Below are positions 30,324 through 40,969 of a DNA stretch of 41,328 bases, one piece after another. Source of the DNA: Thamnocephalis sphaerospora (Eukaryota; Zoopagomycota; Zoopagomycetes; Zoopagales; Sigmoideomycetaceae); contig KZ992498.1 of assembly GCA_003614735.1 (NCBI GenBank), positions 1 to 41,328 on the forward strand. The letters run 5' to 3'. The notes under the pieces are model-generated. The model did not search any database and had not been told where the DNA came from. It worked only from the letters and a program-made list of their open reading frames with translations. A program made the translations under genes and the position numbers. How positions within the stretch are numbered: the stretch's first letter is position 1; each line of letters starts with the position of its first letter.

Positions 30324-31209
30324 TTAATTCGTCGGCAGAATATCGGCGACAGCGTTAAAGTAGTCGGGCTCCAACACCTCGGACAGCTCCTCCTTTGTCA
30401 GCCATGCAAAGTCAACCGTCTCCTTGCCGTCTACCTTGGCCTGGCCGGCAAAGATGTGCGCGCGCAGGAAAAAGACCTGGTTGAAAGGGACATTGCGCCG
30501 CCGCCAGCAGGTTAGCCAGCTTGCTCGTCGGTGCGGATGCAATATCAGCTCGTCACCCGTGCCATCAACCTACCTTGGCGCCATCGTGCTCCGGGAACTT
30601 TTTGGTGTGCTCAGTCGGATACGCGTACTGCGTGAAACCGACGGGTCTACGACCGACAAACCAAATGTCCATGTCAGGACCGCACTCTTCTGCAAGCTCA
30701 CGTCGTCCTGCATCATGCAGCGCCTCCTCGGCTTCCACACCGCCTTGCGGGAACTGCCACTGATAGCGATCGCGAGGCCGCTTCACCACCAGGTACAGAG
30801 TGCGCTGGAGTGCGCGATCCAGCGACCGCCGATCACCCTCCTGGTCGGCCTTGCTGACGCGGCCAGCCAGCTCCAGCGGCTGACCATCACCTGCCGCACG
30901 TAGCTGTGCCCACGCAGCTTCCGAAAGTTCACCGCGCTCCCGCTGCTGCCAGGTGCGCTCGGCTTCGCTGCCCTTCTTAAAGTAAAAGTCCACAGGCACT
31001 GGTGCAGCCTTTGCGCTTGCTTGCGCCTCGCGATACTGATGGTAGGCGTGCTCAAACGAGGTCGGCTCGCGCGTGATCTGTGGCAGGCGAGAGACAATGG
31101 CGCTTGCCACAATACGCGGCGTCTTCAGCTCGACAGCCGTACTCAGCGCGCGTGCTGTCATTGTAGCGCAAAAGGTCCAGCAAAGGGCGCGATCGCAGAC
31201 ACGCAGCAT
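30324..31209 (-). CDS. MRPL46: Mitochondrial large ribosomal subunit protein mL46
   Basis: Structural protein of the mitoribosome large subunit with a Nudix-type fold. Two exons (minus): 30574-31209 and 30324-30476, with a 97-bp intron (GTAGGT...CCAG, GCTAAC branch point), phase 0; 262 residues (human about 279). The N terminus is basic and lacks acidic residues (MLRVCDRALCWTF), as expected for mitochondrial import; a second ATG at 31161 (MTARALSTAV) is an alternative start. The mature part has IVASAIVSRLPQITREP, SFEHAYHQY, the Nudix-like stretch YQWQFPQGGVEAEEALHDA and RELAEECG, and the C-terminal DFAWLTKEELSEVL. A free Nudix hydrolase is less likely because the mL46-specific N-terminal region is present. 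Confidence 0.9.
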
Positions 31210-31614
31210 AGATTCATGTTTAGCTACTGCGTGCGGCGATGCGGCGCGCCCACCCAAGACAGCCGCTGCCTCTGTCGCGCCTCTCGCTGCAGTCGCCGCG
31301 CGTGCGCTTACCGCCGGTGCGCTCTACGGCGCGTGCAAAGATCGTTCGCAGCATGACTCGCGTTCACAGGCAAAGGCGGTGGTCACCAGCGGAAACGGAC
31401 GGCACCTTTACGTGAAGCAGTAATCGACCTGGACGCGACAAGGGAATCGGTAGGCGGGTGCGGAACGCGGTGCGCACAACATCGGGCAACAAAAGCAATA
31501 AAAATTACGCCAACTACGATTGGGTCAGTTCCAGTTGGCGTGTGACGGTGATGGGTACTCGGCAACAGCCGCCGACGTGGCCAGGCCGCCCTTGTCCTTT
31601 TCTACTTTGCAACC
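31210..31614. other. Divergent intergenic, mL46 / epoxide hydrolase
   Basis: About 405 bp that should carry both promoters. Both strands are open for part of it, from compositional bias; no motif was seen. Confidence 0.5.
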
Positions 31615-33293
31615 ATGCTGGCGCAAGACTTTGAGCACTGCTATGCGACTGTTAACGGTGTGCGCTACCGTAGGTACATGGTGGTTGGACAGCCAACGTC
31701 TAATGGTAGCCAGCATTGTCCAAGTGAATAATAATAATCGCGTAGACTATGTGAACGAAGGTCATGGCAGTACGGTTGTTCTGCTGCTGCACGGCTTTCC
31801 AGACGTAAGCGCAGCCAGCAAATGGTGTTTCTGTAGTATGTGCTAACACTTTGGGCATCCGGCGCAGTTTTGGTATGGCTGGCGGCATCAAATCAAGTTT
31901 CTGGGCGCGCATGGTTATCGCGTTATTGCGCCCGACCTGCGCGGCTACGGTCAAACGGTACGTAAAAGGCGCGATACACTTGCGCAAGCGTCATGTCACT
32001 TACTGAGCATCTATGCTAGGATGGCGCCGACACGCTGGCCGCCTACAGCATGCGTAGTGTGGGCAGTGATATGATGCTTCTTCTGACGCAGTTGGGCATC
32101 AAGCGTGCCGTGGTCATTGGCCACGACTGGTATGTCGATAGCGCTGCTAGCTCGTTACCACGGTTGCTTCAGTGACTGCATTGTGTAGGGGTGGCATGCT
32201 AGCTTGGCGCATTGCCATGCACTTTCCACATCGAGTTGTGGCGGTGGGCAGTCTGTGCACACCCTATACGCCGCCAGATCCCATCTACCACAGCCTAGAA
32301 GACACCGTAAAGCAGGCACCCAATTTGGCTTACCAGGTAAACTCAGCTGGCTGGTCCGGTGACTTGGGATAGGGGAGGGGCAGGCCGAGTACCCCGGTAG
32401 CAATGCCACAGATGGCGGTCGCACTAATGCTAATCAACGCATCAGGTGTACCTGGCCAGCGAACAGGCTGTAGCCGATCTCGACGCCAAAGTAAAGTGCT
32501 CCGCATTGTTTGATCCTGTCGACTAGCCACTCACATGCGACGAAACCGCTTGCTCGCCATGGTACAATGCCACCGCGCACGGTTCTAGCCGGAATCCTTT
32601 CTCCACATGGTGCTGCGTCGCTGGAACGAAGCAGTTGATATTTCCAAAGCCGACAAGTGGCATCAGCGCGGTACGCAAGTGCCTGTCAGCCAGCTGCTCA
32701 CGCCAGAGGTAGACCGCTGAGCGTGCGCCCTTGCCCGCTAGCTACTCATCATGACTTTAGGAACGAGACTACTATGTAAGCACTTTTCGCAACAGCGGTT
32801 TTCGTGGGCCACTCTCCTGGTACCGCATGCGCAAAATCAATTATGAAGAAGATCAAGGTAGCATGCCAAGCTGAGCGGACGGATTAACCGATGCTGACGT
32901 GCCGTTTGTTCTATTCAGGTCTACCAAGTCGCATCGAGCTGCCAGCGCTCATGGTGAGCAGCACTGGCTCAACGGCCACACAATCTATTCACCTCTTTCT
33001 CGTGGCCCGCGCCTCTTTAGATTACCGCTGAGCATGATACAGCCCTGCCGCCTTCCATGGCTGCAAAAATGCCGCAGTTTTTTAGCAACCTAACGATGGA
33101 GGTGGATACAAGCGGTGGCCGAATGCGCGGGTCCAACACATTGGCTTATCCGCACCTCTACCCCTCTGTGTTCACGTAGGCGGCCAAAGACTGCGGACAC
33201 TGGCTGATGGTGGAACAGACGGAGCAAGTGAACGCCTTTTTGCTTTCCTTTTTGCAAAAGACGGCGCCTGCCATTCTTCCAACCAAAATGTAA
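31615..33293 (+). CDS. Epoxide hydrolase, alpha/beta hydrolase fold
   Basis: Predicted soluble epoxide hydrolase that converts epoxides to diols; 324 residues, the usual length for single-domain members. Eleven exons: 31615-31669, 31725-31804, 31868-31957, 32020-32129, 32189-32336, 32446-32490, 32589-32708, 32761-32857, 32919-32953, 33021-33101, 33180-33293, all in phase. The oxyanion motif is HGFPD, split from FWYGWRHQI by an intron. Then come APDLRGYGQT, the nucleophile Asp111 in GHDWGG (also split), the lid (YYVSTFRNSGFRGPL, WYRMRKINYE), the acid Asp266 in ITAEHDTALPP, and His294 in DCGHW. Asp as nucleophile separates it from lipases and esterases. Dehalogenases share the fold, but the FRGPLxWYR lid element favours epoxide hydrolase. 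It is the most intron-dense gene here. Confidence 0.9.
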
Positions 33294-34509
33294 CGCAAGT
33301 TTGCAGCATCAACGTGGCGTACAATCACCAAACACCGCAAAACAGCCGCTAACACAGACGTGGTGCTGTCTTTTTCAGTATGGTACTTTAGCGAGCTGAT
33401 GCATCTGATTGCTGCTTACAAACATTGATCCGCTTGCTTAGGGCACATGATGGCGCTGCTCTTTGCTCAGTCGCCGCTGACTATGCAGGCAATAAACGCA
33501 CGGCCGATGCTGCATACTGCGTCTTTTGAGCACAGGCCTAGCAGTTTTTTCAACTGTGCATATGCTTTCATGTGTCAAACACACACACACACTTGTGCGA
33601 CCTACGCGGTCTACAATAGGCTGCTCACTCTGACACTGCCGCAGTATTTCTAATTGAGATGCGGGGTTGCCTCTGACACGGCGCCTATATCGCCGCCACT
33701 TATAGCCTCTTCTTGCGGCGGCTTTGGCCAGGTGCTCACGTATTCCTCCATCACTCGGCATTCCATCATCTGTCCCTTCGCATCTTGCAATAGCATCCTT
33801 GCGGTACGCTTCACCTCTACGCACACGCACGCACAAACACACGCACAGACATCTCGCGCGTACCTGCCTATAATCCCTTCCAACCATCGACCGTCTCTTG
33901 CTAGCGTGTATTGACAACGAAATTGCTGCGTGCTAGTCACCGCCGCTACATCGTCAGCCGCAACTTTCTGACACACCGTTGCGTGCCTGCTTTCCACCCG
34001 AGTCCAACACTTATCCGCTGTGTCTGTCGCTGTGTTTCCACCTTCGGTCTGCTTGACCTCCTGCGCATACACGACCAATACTCGCTTGCAAACCTCATTC
34101 ACCTTTCCGCATCCTGCTCTCCTCTACGCTGGCCTATGCTGTGCATACCAGCAAGCTCACCTTTCCGCATTCCACCTGTTTGACCAGTTCACCTTTTCAG
34201 TCTCTACACGCATTTACCTTTGTAGCGTCCAAGTACACCGCCATTTGTCGGTAGCTGGGATTCACGGCCGTCACTGTTGCTCTCTAGGCGCTGTGCGCCC
34301 AGAACAAACCCCGTCCCTTGCATGCCGCACACACACACACACACCTGCGCCGCAAGCTTCTTCATCGATACGCGTCTCATTATTACGTCGTCTCTCTATT
34401 GCTGCTGCCTAGATTGGCGTGTCATTCTCCTGGTGCTACAATTGCGATAGCAGTCCTATTCAACGCTTTGGTCTTGAGCTGTACACATACTCGTTTGAAG
34501 GCTATTCAA
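33294..34509. other. Long intergenic with CA repeats
   Basis: About 1.2 kb before the orphan seven-helix gene. CA runs lie at 33580-33594 and 34328-34343, and pyrimidine-rich leader-like text fills 34100-34300. A weak minus-strand candidate is listed separately at 33650-33950. Confidence 0.5.
33650..33950 (-). CDS. Weak candidate gene or fragment
   Basis: A minus-strand frame reads QQFRCQYTLARDGRWLEG, then after a possible intron ending at a TAG acceptor (33817) EVKRTARMLLQDAKGQ and GGDIGAVSEATPHLN before a stop at 33650. The order (YT, charged turn, WLEG, DAKGQ) recalls the small N-terminal domain of ZGRF1/Mte1-type proteins (DUF2439), by eye only. The donor is not clean (a GC-type site fits the phase), and I see no ATG. 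It may be a real short gene with missed 5' exons, or chance. Confidence 0.2.
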
Positions 34510-37011
34510 ATGTGCCCTGGAGGTCTACTCTTTGCATGGCACCGCATCTACATTATTGCCGCATGCCTTTGCCTTGCACTGGTCGCCGGCCAAGCGCGCG
34601 CTGAATTTACGTTTCGTTTCAATCTCATCAACGGTCTGGGCAAATCGGAGCAGCGCGAGCTGTCGGCGTCCAGCCAGGGCTATTTTCAGGCAAATCCACG
34701 TCAAACGGATTACAGCGGCATATGCATGCTCTGGAGTCTAGAGGAGACATGTCGCTTCACGTCCATGCCGGCCAATGTCACCACATCGATGCGCTCCATC
34801 CGCCAGTCGCGAGATTATCCCACGGCTGCTGTGCTGCTTTCCTGGCAGCATGCCTATGCCATGGGCTGCCGTACCTACGCGCAGGTGGCCACTGCAGCCG
34901 CCAATTTTGGCGCCACACTTCCTGCCGATGCCTTCCCGCCTCTAAAGCTGCTGATCCTGGCTCTTTCGGAGGATGGAACCGCTGGACCACAGGACCGACC
35001 GTATCGGGCGCGCCAAGCTGGTGTGCCCGATGGGCCACCCGACATGGACACGGCGTTCATAAACAATGCCGACACCGGCAACATCGTCAAGCTCACTCAG
35101 GCTAGCGGTGGCGCCAGTCTAATCCTGTTTGCGGCTCGCTATACGGCAGGAGAGTGGAATGCGGCGTTATTCTCGGGCGGCTACGTCGCCTTTTGCTGGA
35201 TCCTATTTGTGCTGCTAGTTGGCGTGTCACTCTACACGATCATGCGGCTAGTCATACTCTGGTTCCGACGACGTGATTTTCTACGCCGCGGCGTGCATAT
35301 GGTCATTTATGCCATTGGTGTGCCTGCAGCACTGCTTACGGCTGTGGTGCAAGTCATGTTTGGCGAAACGTACCTGCGCGCTACACTGGAGCAAGTCGCC
35401 TCTCTTCTCACCATAGTTTCGCTGCTGCTCATGATCTATCTATGGGGCACTCGGCTTGGTCAAGTTTACCCTGGCCCCGTAGCAAAGCTGCTACGTTACC
35501 ATGTACTACTCTCCGCAGCTGTGACGCTGGCCCAGTTTGCCGTCAACATGTGTTTGCTGCACACATCGCCAACCGAAGCTGACGGAGGGATCAATGCTGC
35601 ATACGAGAGTCTGGAGAATGCGACTACTCTGGTGATTCCTGGCATACAACTTTTCCTGGCCAGTGTGTTTGTCATATTTGCTGCGCGCTTTGCTCATGGC
35701 TGGTACCACTTCTACCTGGCACGCGGCAAGTTTGGCGAGCTGTTTCTGCTCTCTCTTATCGGCTGCTTTAGCTTTCTAGCACTGGGTGTCACTGGCGTGG
35801 TCAACGCTAGTGCTTCCGGTGGACATCTATCTGTAGCTGTATTTACAGCGCTAGCAGTGTTGCGCCAGCTGGCAATCCTGACTCGCGCGATGGCCGTTCT
35901 TTGCGTGTATGGTCTGCGGCCGCCTACTCGGACAGCCATGTCGAACGCGTGGCGCTCTCGCACACGTGAATCGCTGAACGGACACAATTTCACCGATACA
36001 AGTCAGCAGCATAGTGTTGCCAGCACCATTAGCAGCTATCTGAGCAGCGAAAATCACCAGTCCCTGGGTAAGCTTCCGCTTACCGGTAGAAGCATTCAGC
36101 CGTACATGTATGGCGACGACGATGACGAAGAGGCGGGCTGCAGCTGGCGTAGCCTTTCTTGCATGCGCTGGCACCGTCGACGTCGATTGAGCCAGCAGCG
36201 CTACGGCGCATCGGCAGGCATATCCAGCACCGATCTACTACAGTATCAGATCTCAAAGCAGCACATGCTCACTGTGCAGCAGACGATGCACTCGGCCGTG
36301 CCGACTGAGTTTCTGAAGCAGCCAGCACCGGCTAGTACCGTAGACTCGGTCGCACCCATACTGATGGATGCCACTCGAAGCGCACCTTTGCCGCCAAACG
36401 CAACGATGGTAGCAGCAGCAGCAGCAAAAGTGCACAGCCCTGCTTCCGTGTACTCGCCGGACCCGCCAGCCAGTGCAAGCATTGCTGATGATAATACTCT
36501 GCCCGACCCTCCAGCTGCTGCGCTAATGATGCCACCGCGACTAACTAGTCAGCATGTGCTCCCTCGCTACGATCTCACTCTGGAAAGCATTGTCGAGCAG
36601 CCATCGCTTGAGGAGATCACCGAAAGCGAAATTCAGATACAGACCACGGCAGAGCACCTGTCAGTGCCACCATCCCAGGGAGCGCAGCACTTTGACGATG
36701 GCAACACCAGCAGCGACTCAGAGCTGCCAAGTGAAAGCGGTCTCGCCGCTGACCACACGATTGTATCGACTGAGTCAGAGCTACCCGTTCGCCAGTCCAC
36801 ACTGCTGCCGCAGCTGCCGCCTCTATCGCACATGACCAGCAGCGATGGCGAAGAGAATCGCCCGCTATCCCTCGTGAGCAGGACCGCGTCGCAGAGTTTG
36901 CGGATATCACGCTCGGCTACCCCCGACATGCCATCTCGCTCGCGCCACGGCAGCATATCCTCGATCACGTCCAAGGAGCTATTCCAGGCTCACCCCAACA
37001 AGTATCTCTAG
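34510..37011 (+). CDS. Orphan seven-helix receptor-like protein
   Basis: An intronless 833-residue protein. The ATG at 34510 is the first in frame and precedes a signal peptide (RIYIIAACLCLALVAGQARA). Next is an extracellular part of about 185 residues with several Cys (DYSGICMLWSLEETCRF), then seven hydrophobic segments between residues about 217 and 475 (for example WILFVLLVGVSLYTIM, LLTIVSLLLMIYLW, FLASVFVIFAARF, FLLSLIGCFSFLAL). A cytoplasmic tail of about 355 residues follows. It is rich in Ser, Thr, Pro and acidic patches (YGDDDDEE) with a basic cluster (RWHRRRRL) and a short Ala run, a composition typical of phosphorylated receptor tails. I recognise no GPCR class; function as a surface sensor is inferred from topology only. 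Confidence 0.78.
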   Translation: MCPGGLLFAWHRIYIIAACLCLALVAGQARAEFTFRFNLINGLGKSEQRELSASSQGYFQANPRQTDYSGICMLWSLEETCRFTSMPANVTTSMRSIRQSRDYPTAAVLLSWQHAYAMGCRTYAQVATAAANFGATLPADAFPPLKLLILALSEDGTAGPQDRPYRARQAGVPDGPPDMDTAFINNADTGNIVKLTQASGGASLILFAARYTAGEWNAALFSGGYVAFCWILFVLLVGVSLYTIMRLVILWFRRRDFLRRGVHMVIYAIGVPAALLTAVVQVMFGETYLRATLEQVASLLTIVSLLLMIYLWGTRLGQVYPGPVAKLLRYHVLLSAAVTLAQFAVNMCLLHTSPTEADGGINAAYESLENATTLVIPGIQLFLASVFVIFAARFAHGWYHFYLARGKFGELFLLSLIGCFSFLALGVTGVVNASASGGHLSVAVFTALAVLRQLAILTRAMAVLCVYGLRPPTRTAMSNAWRSRTRESLNGHNFTDTSQQHSVASTISSYLSSENHQSLGKLPLTGRSIQPYMYGDDDDEEAGCSWRSLSCMRWHRRRRLSQQRYGASAGISSTDLLQYQISKQHMLTVQQTMHSAVPTEFLKQPAPASTVDSVAPILMDATRSAPLPPNATMVAAAAAKVHSPASVYSPDPPASASIADDNTLPDPPAAALMMPPRLTSQHVLPRYDLTLESIVEQPSLEEITESEIQIQTTAEHLSVPPSQGAQHFDDGNTSSDSELPSESGLAADHTIVSTESELPVRQSTLLPQLPPLSHMTSSDGEENRPLSLVSRTASQSLRISRSATPDMPSRSRHGSISSITSKELFQAHPNKYL

Positions 37012-37552
37012 CGTCTTACTAGCTTGTTCTATCATGACTGCTGCTATTGCGCTGTTAATGTACCGCTATACCATCTCCAGCACAGCGCACAATGCCCTGT
37101 TAGATGTACCACCCTGCGCTTCCAACCACATCGTCATTTTCTTGTTCACATTCACGCTGCCACCTTCGATTGACGGCAAGTTATGGCCGACCAATCTGGT
37201 GCTCTGCTTCGTTATCCTGCTCGATTCGCGCCGATATCCATACGCTCGCTCTCCATACAAATGTGCAACGCCAAGTAAATGGCCCTGTCCTATTTTACAT
37301 ACCCCTTCTCTGCTGCGACAGTGCAGACAAATCGATAAATGTTTATTCCTCTCGCCATATGTCGCACACGGGGATAATTCGAAATGCTGCTCGTAGGCGT
37401 GCTGATACACGGGCCACGAGCGCTAATGAGCCAGGATAACGCGCCACCGCCAAGTTTGGCGAGCTGGGTATGAATGCAGAGTAGAAGATTGTAAGAGTAC
37501 GACAGGCACGTTGGCGATCACAGGCCATGCATGGGCATCGAGCCGTGCATCC
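37012..37552. other. Convergent intergenic
   Basis: About 540 bp between the receptor-like and Gbp2-like stop codons. Both strands have short open frames without motifs; nothing supportable. Confidence 0.5.
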
Positions 37553-40500
37553 TTAGTTGAATCGGTCGTAGCGCAAGTCCAATGCTCGGCCGCCGTATAC
37601 ATAGCCGGTAAGTTTGCCTATCGATACAGCAGTGCATTAGCACACGTAATATGCCCCGCCGCCGCCGCCGCCGCCCTCGCATTTTCCCGACGCTTACTGA
37701 TGGCACGCTCAGCCGACTCTACTTGATCAAAGCGAACTACACCGCAGCCACGCGATTTGCCATTGGCAAGCAGAATCTCTGCATGCATAATGTTACCTGA
37801 GTACCGCAAAGTGAAATTAGCATCACCACCATGCCGGATGCATTCTACGCCAGTCGCTAGGCTTACCGCATGTACGAAACAGCTCGATTAAATCTTCGTT
37901 GGTGGTCGAATAGGGGAGCTAGCGCATGCCCAAGCAGGCCGCCATGAACGCTGATGGTTAGCGCTCTATACAAACACGACACAACACACCGTGCTGGTAT
38001 GAACAAGCAAGCAGTGGCGCTTCAAAGGTACGCGCATACACATCGCCATCACCGTATACGTCCATCCATCTTTCCGTCTGTCTGACTGTGCACAGCCTAC
38101 TCTTTACGCCAACCTTTGCGTCAAGTGCCAGCATGCCGTTGGCTCTGCCGCCGCAGACACCTCCGGATGCTGAGACGGCAGTTTGCCATCAAGACGCCGT
38201 TAGCACCACTACGACCGCCTATGTCTCGCCGTACACCTGCAGTACAGGTGACAGTAATCAGCCGTGCGGCCACCGCCATCGATGCGACCGTCATAGCTGT
38301 CGCCGTCGCATAACCGTCCAGAAAGCGCCGCGTCCATCGCCGTAATCTCCACCACACCAGCAGCAGCGCCACCGGCACAACGCCATCATCGTCCAGCTTC
38401 GCCGCCACCACCGTCATCATCGCAATCTCCTGCTTTCTCCTGCGTTATCCGCTCGCCCTGTGTGCGCGTGCACTATCGGTCATGCCGCTACCAGTGCCGC
38501 CGCTACCAGTCCAGCGCCAACCACATCCGCCAATAGTGCCGCGCCAGTCGTCATCGCGGAAAGGGTGCAGCGAGAAAAGCGGGTGGCTTACGTTTCGCAC
38601 AAATATACCAGGCCCCGGTGCGACATTCATGGGATTTGCGCCGCCAAGTGATGGTGCGCCATAGGCTGTCGGTGCCATGCTGGGTGCGGCGCCATAGGAT
38701 GCGCCCGAGGGTGCGCTCGCATAGCCTTGGTAGCTGCCGCCCGATGCATTGTGGGTCACCGGAGGCGGAGGCGGAGGTGGTATAGCGCTGTAGCCACCGT
38801 TTGAACCATAGCCCGACTGTGTCGGTGGCAACGTAGGTGGCAAACCGCCCGACACATCCATGGGCATGAGATCGCGCGGCCGCCCCGGTGACCGTGACCG
38901 TGTGCGCGATCGACCACGCATAGGCGATGGTGACCGGCCGTGGCGACGTCCAGTCCGCGTATCCATGGGTGAGCGCGACCGACTACGTGCTCGTATGGCA
39001 GGGTGGCCCATGGCGCTGTCGGCCGGGCGTTCTCGAGTCAGGCAAACCTCCAGTCTCCGGCCATGCCATTCTGATCCGTTGTAAACCCCTATATGATACG
39101 CCAAACGGAACATCAGTCGAGTGCGCCTGTTTGTTACAACTGCTGGTTACGCACGTATCACTTCGCGTGCATCCTGTGCGCTGCCCATAACGGCAACAGC
39201 TGTGCCAATAGGACGACCTGCTTCGTCCACATTCAGATCAGCATGCTCTACACGACCTACAAACGCCATCACCAGCGTTAGATTTGCACACGTATCCGCC
39301 ACAGGTAGGGTCGCATGCATACCAATCTTCTTGAACAAGTCCTTGATTTGCTGCCATCCAATGCCCAAAGGCAACTGGTATCGTTGATGCCGCCCGTGCC
39401 CATCGTGTCAGCCGCCACTGCTCTAATACGCGCCATAGACCATCCTACTTGCATTGCTCAAAAAAAGTTCGCGACTTTCAGCTGACTCATTCTCTGGTGC
39501 CCGTGGATCGTCCATCTCACGATCCTGCTCATGCCATGACACGATAAATATTAGCAAAACGTACTGGCCATAGCTAACACCAGACCTACCTCACGAACAA
39601 ATGCCGCTCGTCCCAGCAGGGGCACATCGTGCAGTTTTCGAATGGCGCGTTCAGCATCTTCGGGCGTTCGATACTCGACCACACTGCCAGCCCCGGTGCT
39701 GAGCATCAGTTTATCGTTGTCTACTGTTGCTGCGGCGCTGATTGCTTACCCGCATCCCTTGGAGCGACCACCTGCCATGGTCATGATTTCAACATAGACT
39801 ACTTCGCCCGCTGTGTACATTGCTCTAGTTAGCCCGCCTAACCGTCTGCAGTATCGACTACTGACCTTGCTCCATGAATTCGCGCAGCTCATCCAGTCGC
39901 ACGCGATAGGCAAGATTGCCAACATAGACACGGCATTCACGTCGCGCTTTCCTGCCCCAGACGGTTTCCTCAAAGCCACGCGCACCACCGCCGCCATAAG
40001 GACCGCCACCAGGCGGACCAGTATGATAAGGGGTATAGCCAGTGCCGCCAGCACCAGCACCTACGCCACCGCCACCACCTCCACCGTATGGAGCACGTCG
40101 ATCGCCATAGCCATAGCCACCGCCACCATTATACGGCGGTTGCCGGTAGGGAGGACCAGGGGGCGGACCACGATAGTCGCCGTAGCGTCCTCCTCGTGGT
40201 CCATAGCCACCAGGTCCATAGCTAGGCGGACCGTACGACGAAGGATAGCCATAGCCACCGCCACTGCCGCCCGGGTGACCATGAGGTGGTGGCCGACCGT
40301 ATACGCCACCGTCCGGAGAACGCCGACGACGGCCGCGGCTATAGCTACGTGACCGCCGACGAGGGCTGTAGGAGCGCCGGCGTGAGTACCGCCGCCGGCT
40401 GCGACTGCGACTGCGGCTGAGCGAGCGACTGCGCGAGCGACTACGACTGCGACTGCGACTGCCACTGAGGCTGCGAGACTGACTACGACTGCGAGACCGA

Positions 40501-40721
40501 CTACGGCCACGGCGCGGCGAACGAGACTGCGACCGCGACCGCGAGCGGGACCGGGAAAGCGAGCGCGACAGTCGACGATCGGGCGTGCGCGACCGCGAGC
40601 GTGAGCGCGACCGTTCAGGCGATCGTGGCACCGTGTGCTCCAGATCAGCGGGTGGTGGCGGCGGCGGCGCTCCTTCAGCGGCAGACGCAGTGATTCCGCC
40701 TAAACGTTCATAGTCTTCCAT
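37553..40721 (-). CDS. Gbp2/Hrb1-like SR protein with three RRMs
   Basis: Nuclear mRNA-binding protein of the Gbp2/Hrb1 (hnRNP M/MYEF2) group, tied to mRNA export and quality control in yeast. Ten exons (minus): 39866-40721, 39750-39810, 39590-39683, 39453-39524, 39323-39374, 39155-39256, 38592-39088, 37867-37918, 37698-37796, 37553-37617, total 649 residues with all phases closing. The N terminus has poly-Pro, a long RS-dipeptide region and a Gly/Tyr/Pro-rich part. RRM1 spans exons 1-3 (RVYVGNLAYRV, GRSKGCGVVEY). RRM2 is RELFLSN|LPLGIGW to NGSEWHGRRLE. A second RS/GY linker follows, then RRM3 (GIFVRN|LPYSTTNEDLIELF, SRGCGVVRF). Intron 39375-39452 uses a GC donor (GCAAGT). Intron 37919-38591 is 673 bp against 55-80 bp for the others. 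Confidence 0.92.
37655..37677. repeat. (CCG)n run in an intron
   Basis: About six CCG units inside the Gbp2-like intron 37618-37697, between donor and branch region. A short GC-only run in an intron this small is unusual but simple. Confidence 0.6.
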
Positions 40722-40758
40722 GGCGCTGCGTACAGCCAGTGGCCAGCAGTAGAGGCAA

Positions 40759-40798
40759 ACACAGACAGACAGGCAGACGAAGAGAGAGAGAGAGAGCG
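40759..40798. repeat. ACAG and AG simple repeats in the leader
   Basis: GACAGACAGG-type units followed by a run of about eight AG dinucleotides, just 5' of the Gbp2-like start. On the transcribed (minus) strand this is a CT-rich tract, common in fungal promoters and leaders. Confidence 0.65.
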
Positions 40799-40969
40799 AC
40801 GGTCGTACGTTGAGTGAAGGGTCGTGGAGGCGTAGAAGCGGAACAAGTCGGTCACTGAACACGTACGCTTGCCCTTGTAAACCCAATCGTCTACGCTTGG
40901 TCCACGTCTTTATCGTTCTATCCACGACCACGCAAACTGCGCTACGCCTGCCGCCTTATCTGTGCTAGA

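Noticed and set aside
30136-30327. Short plus-strand frame between GNA1 and mL46
   Set aside because: Lies in convergent 3' regions, with no motif or transcription signal.
39813-40510. Long open frames on both strands in the RS/Gly-rich region
   Set aside because: Caused by the skewed codons of the Gbp2-like RS and Gly/Tyr repeats; the RRM-joined frame explains the locus.
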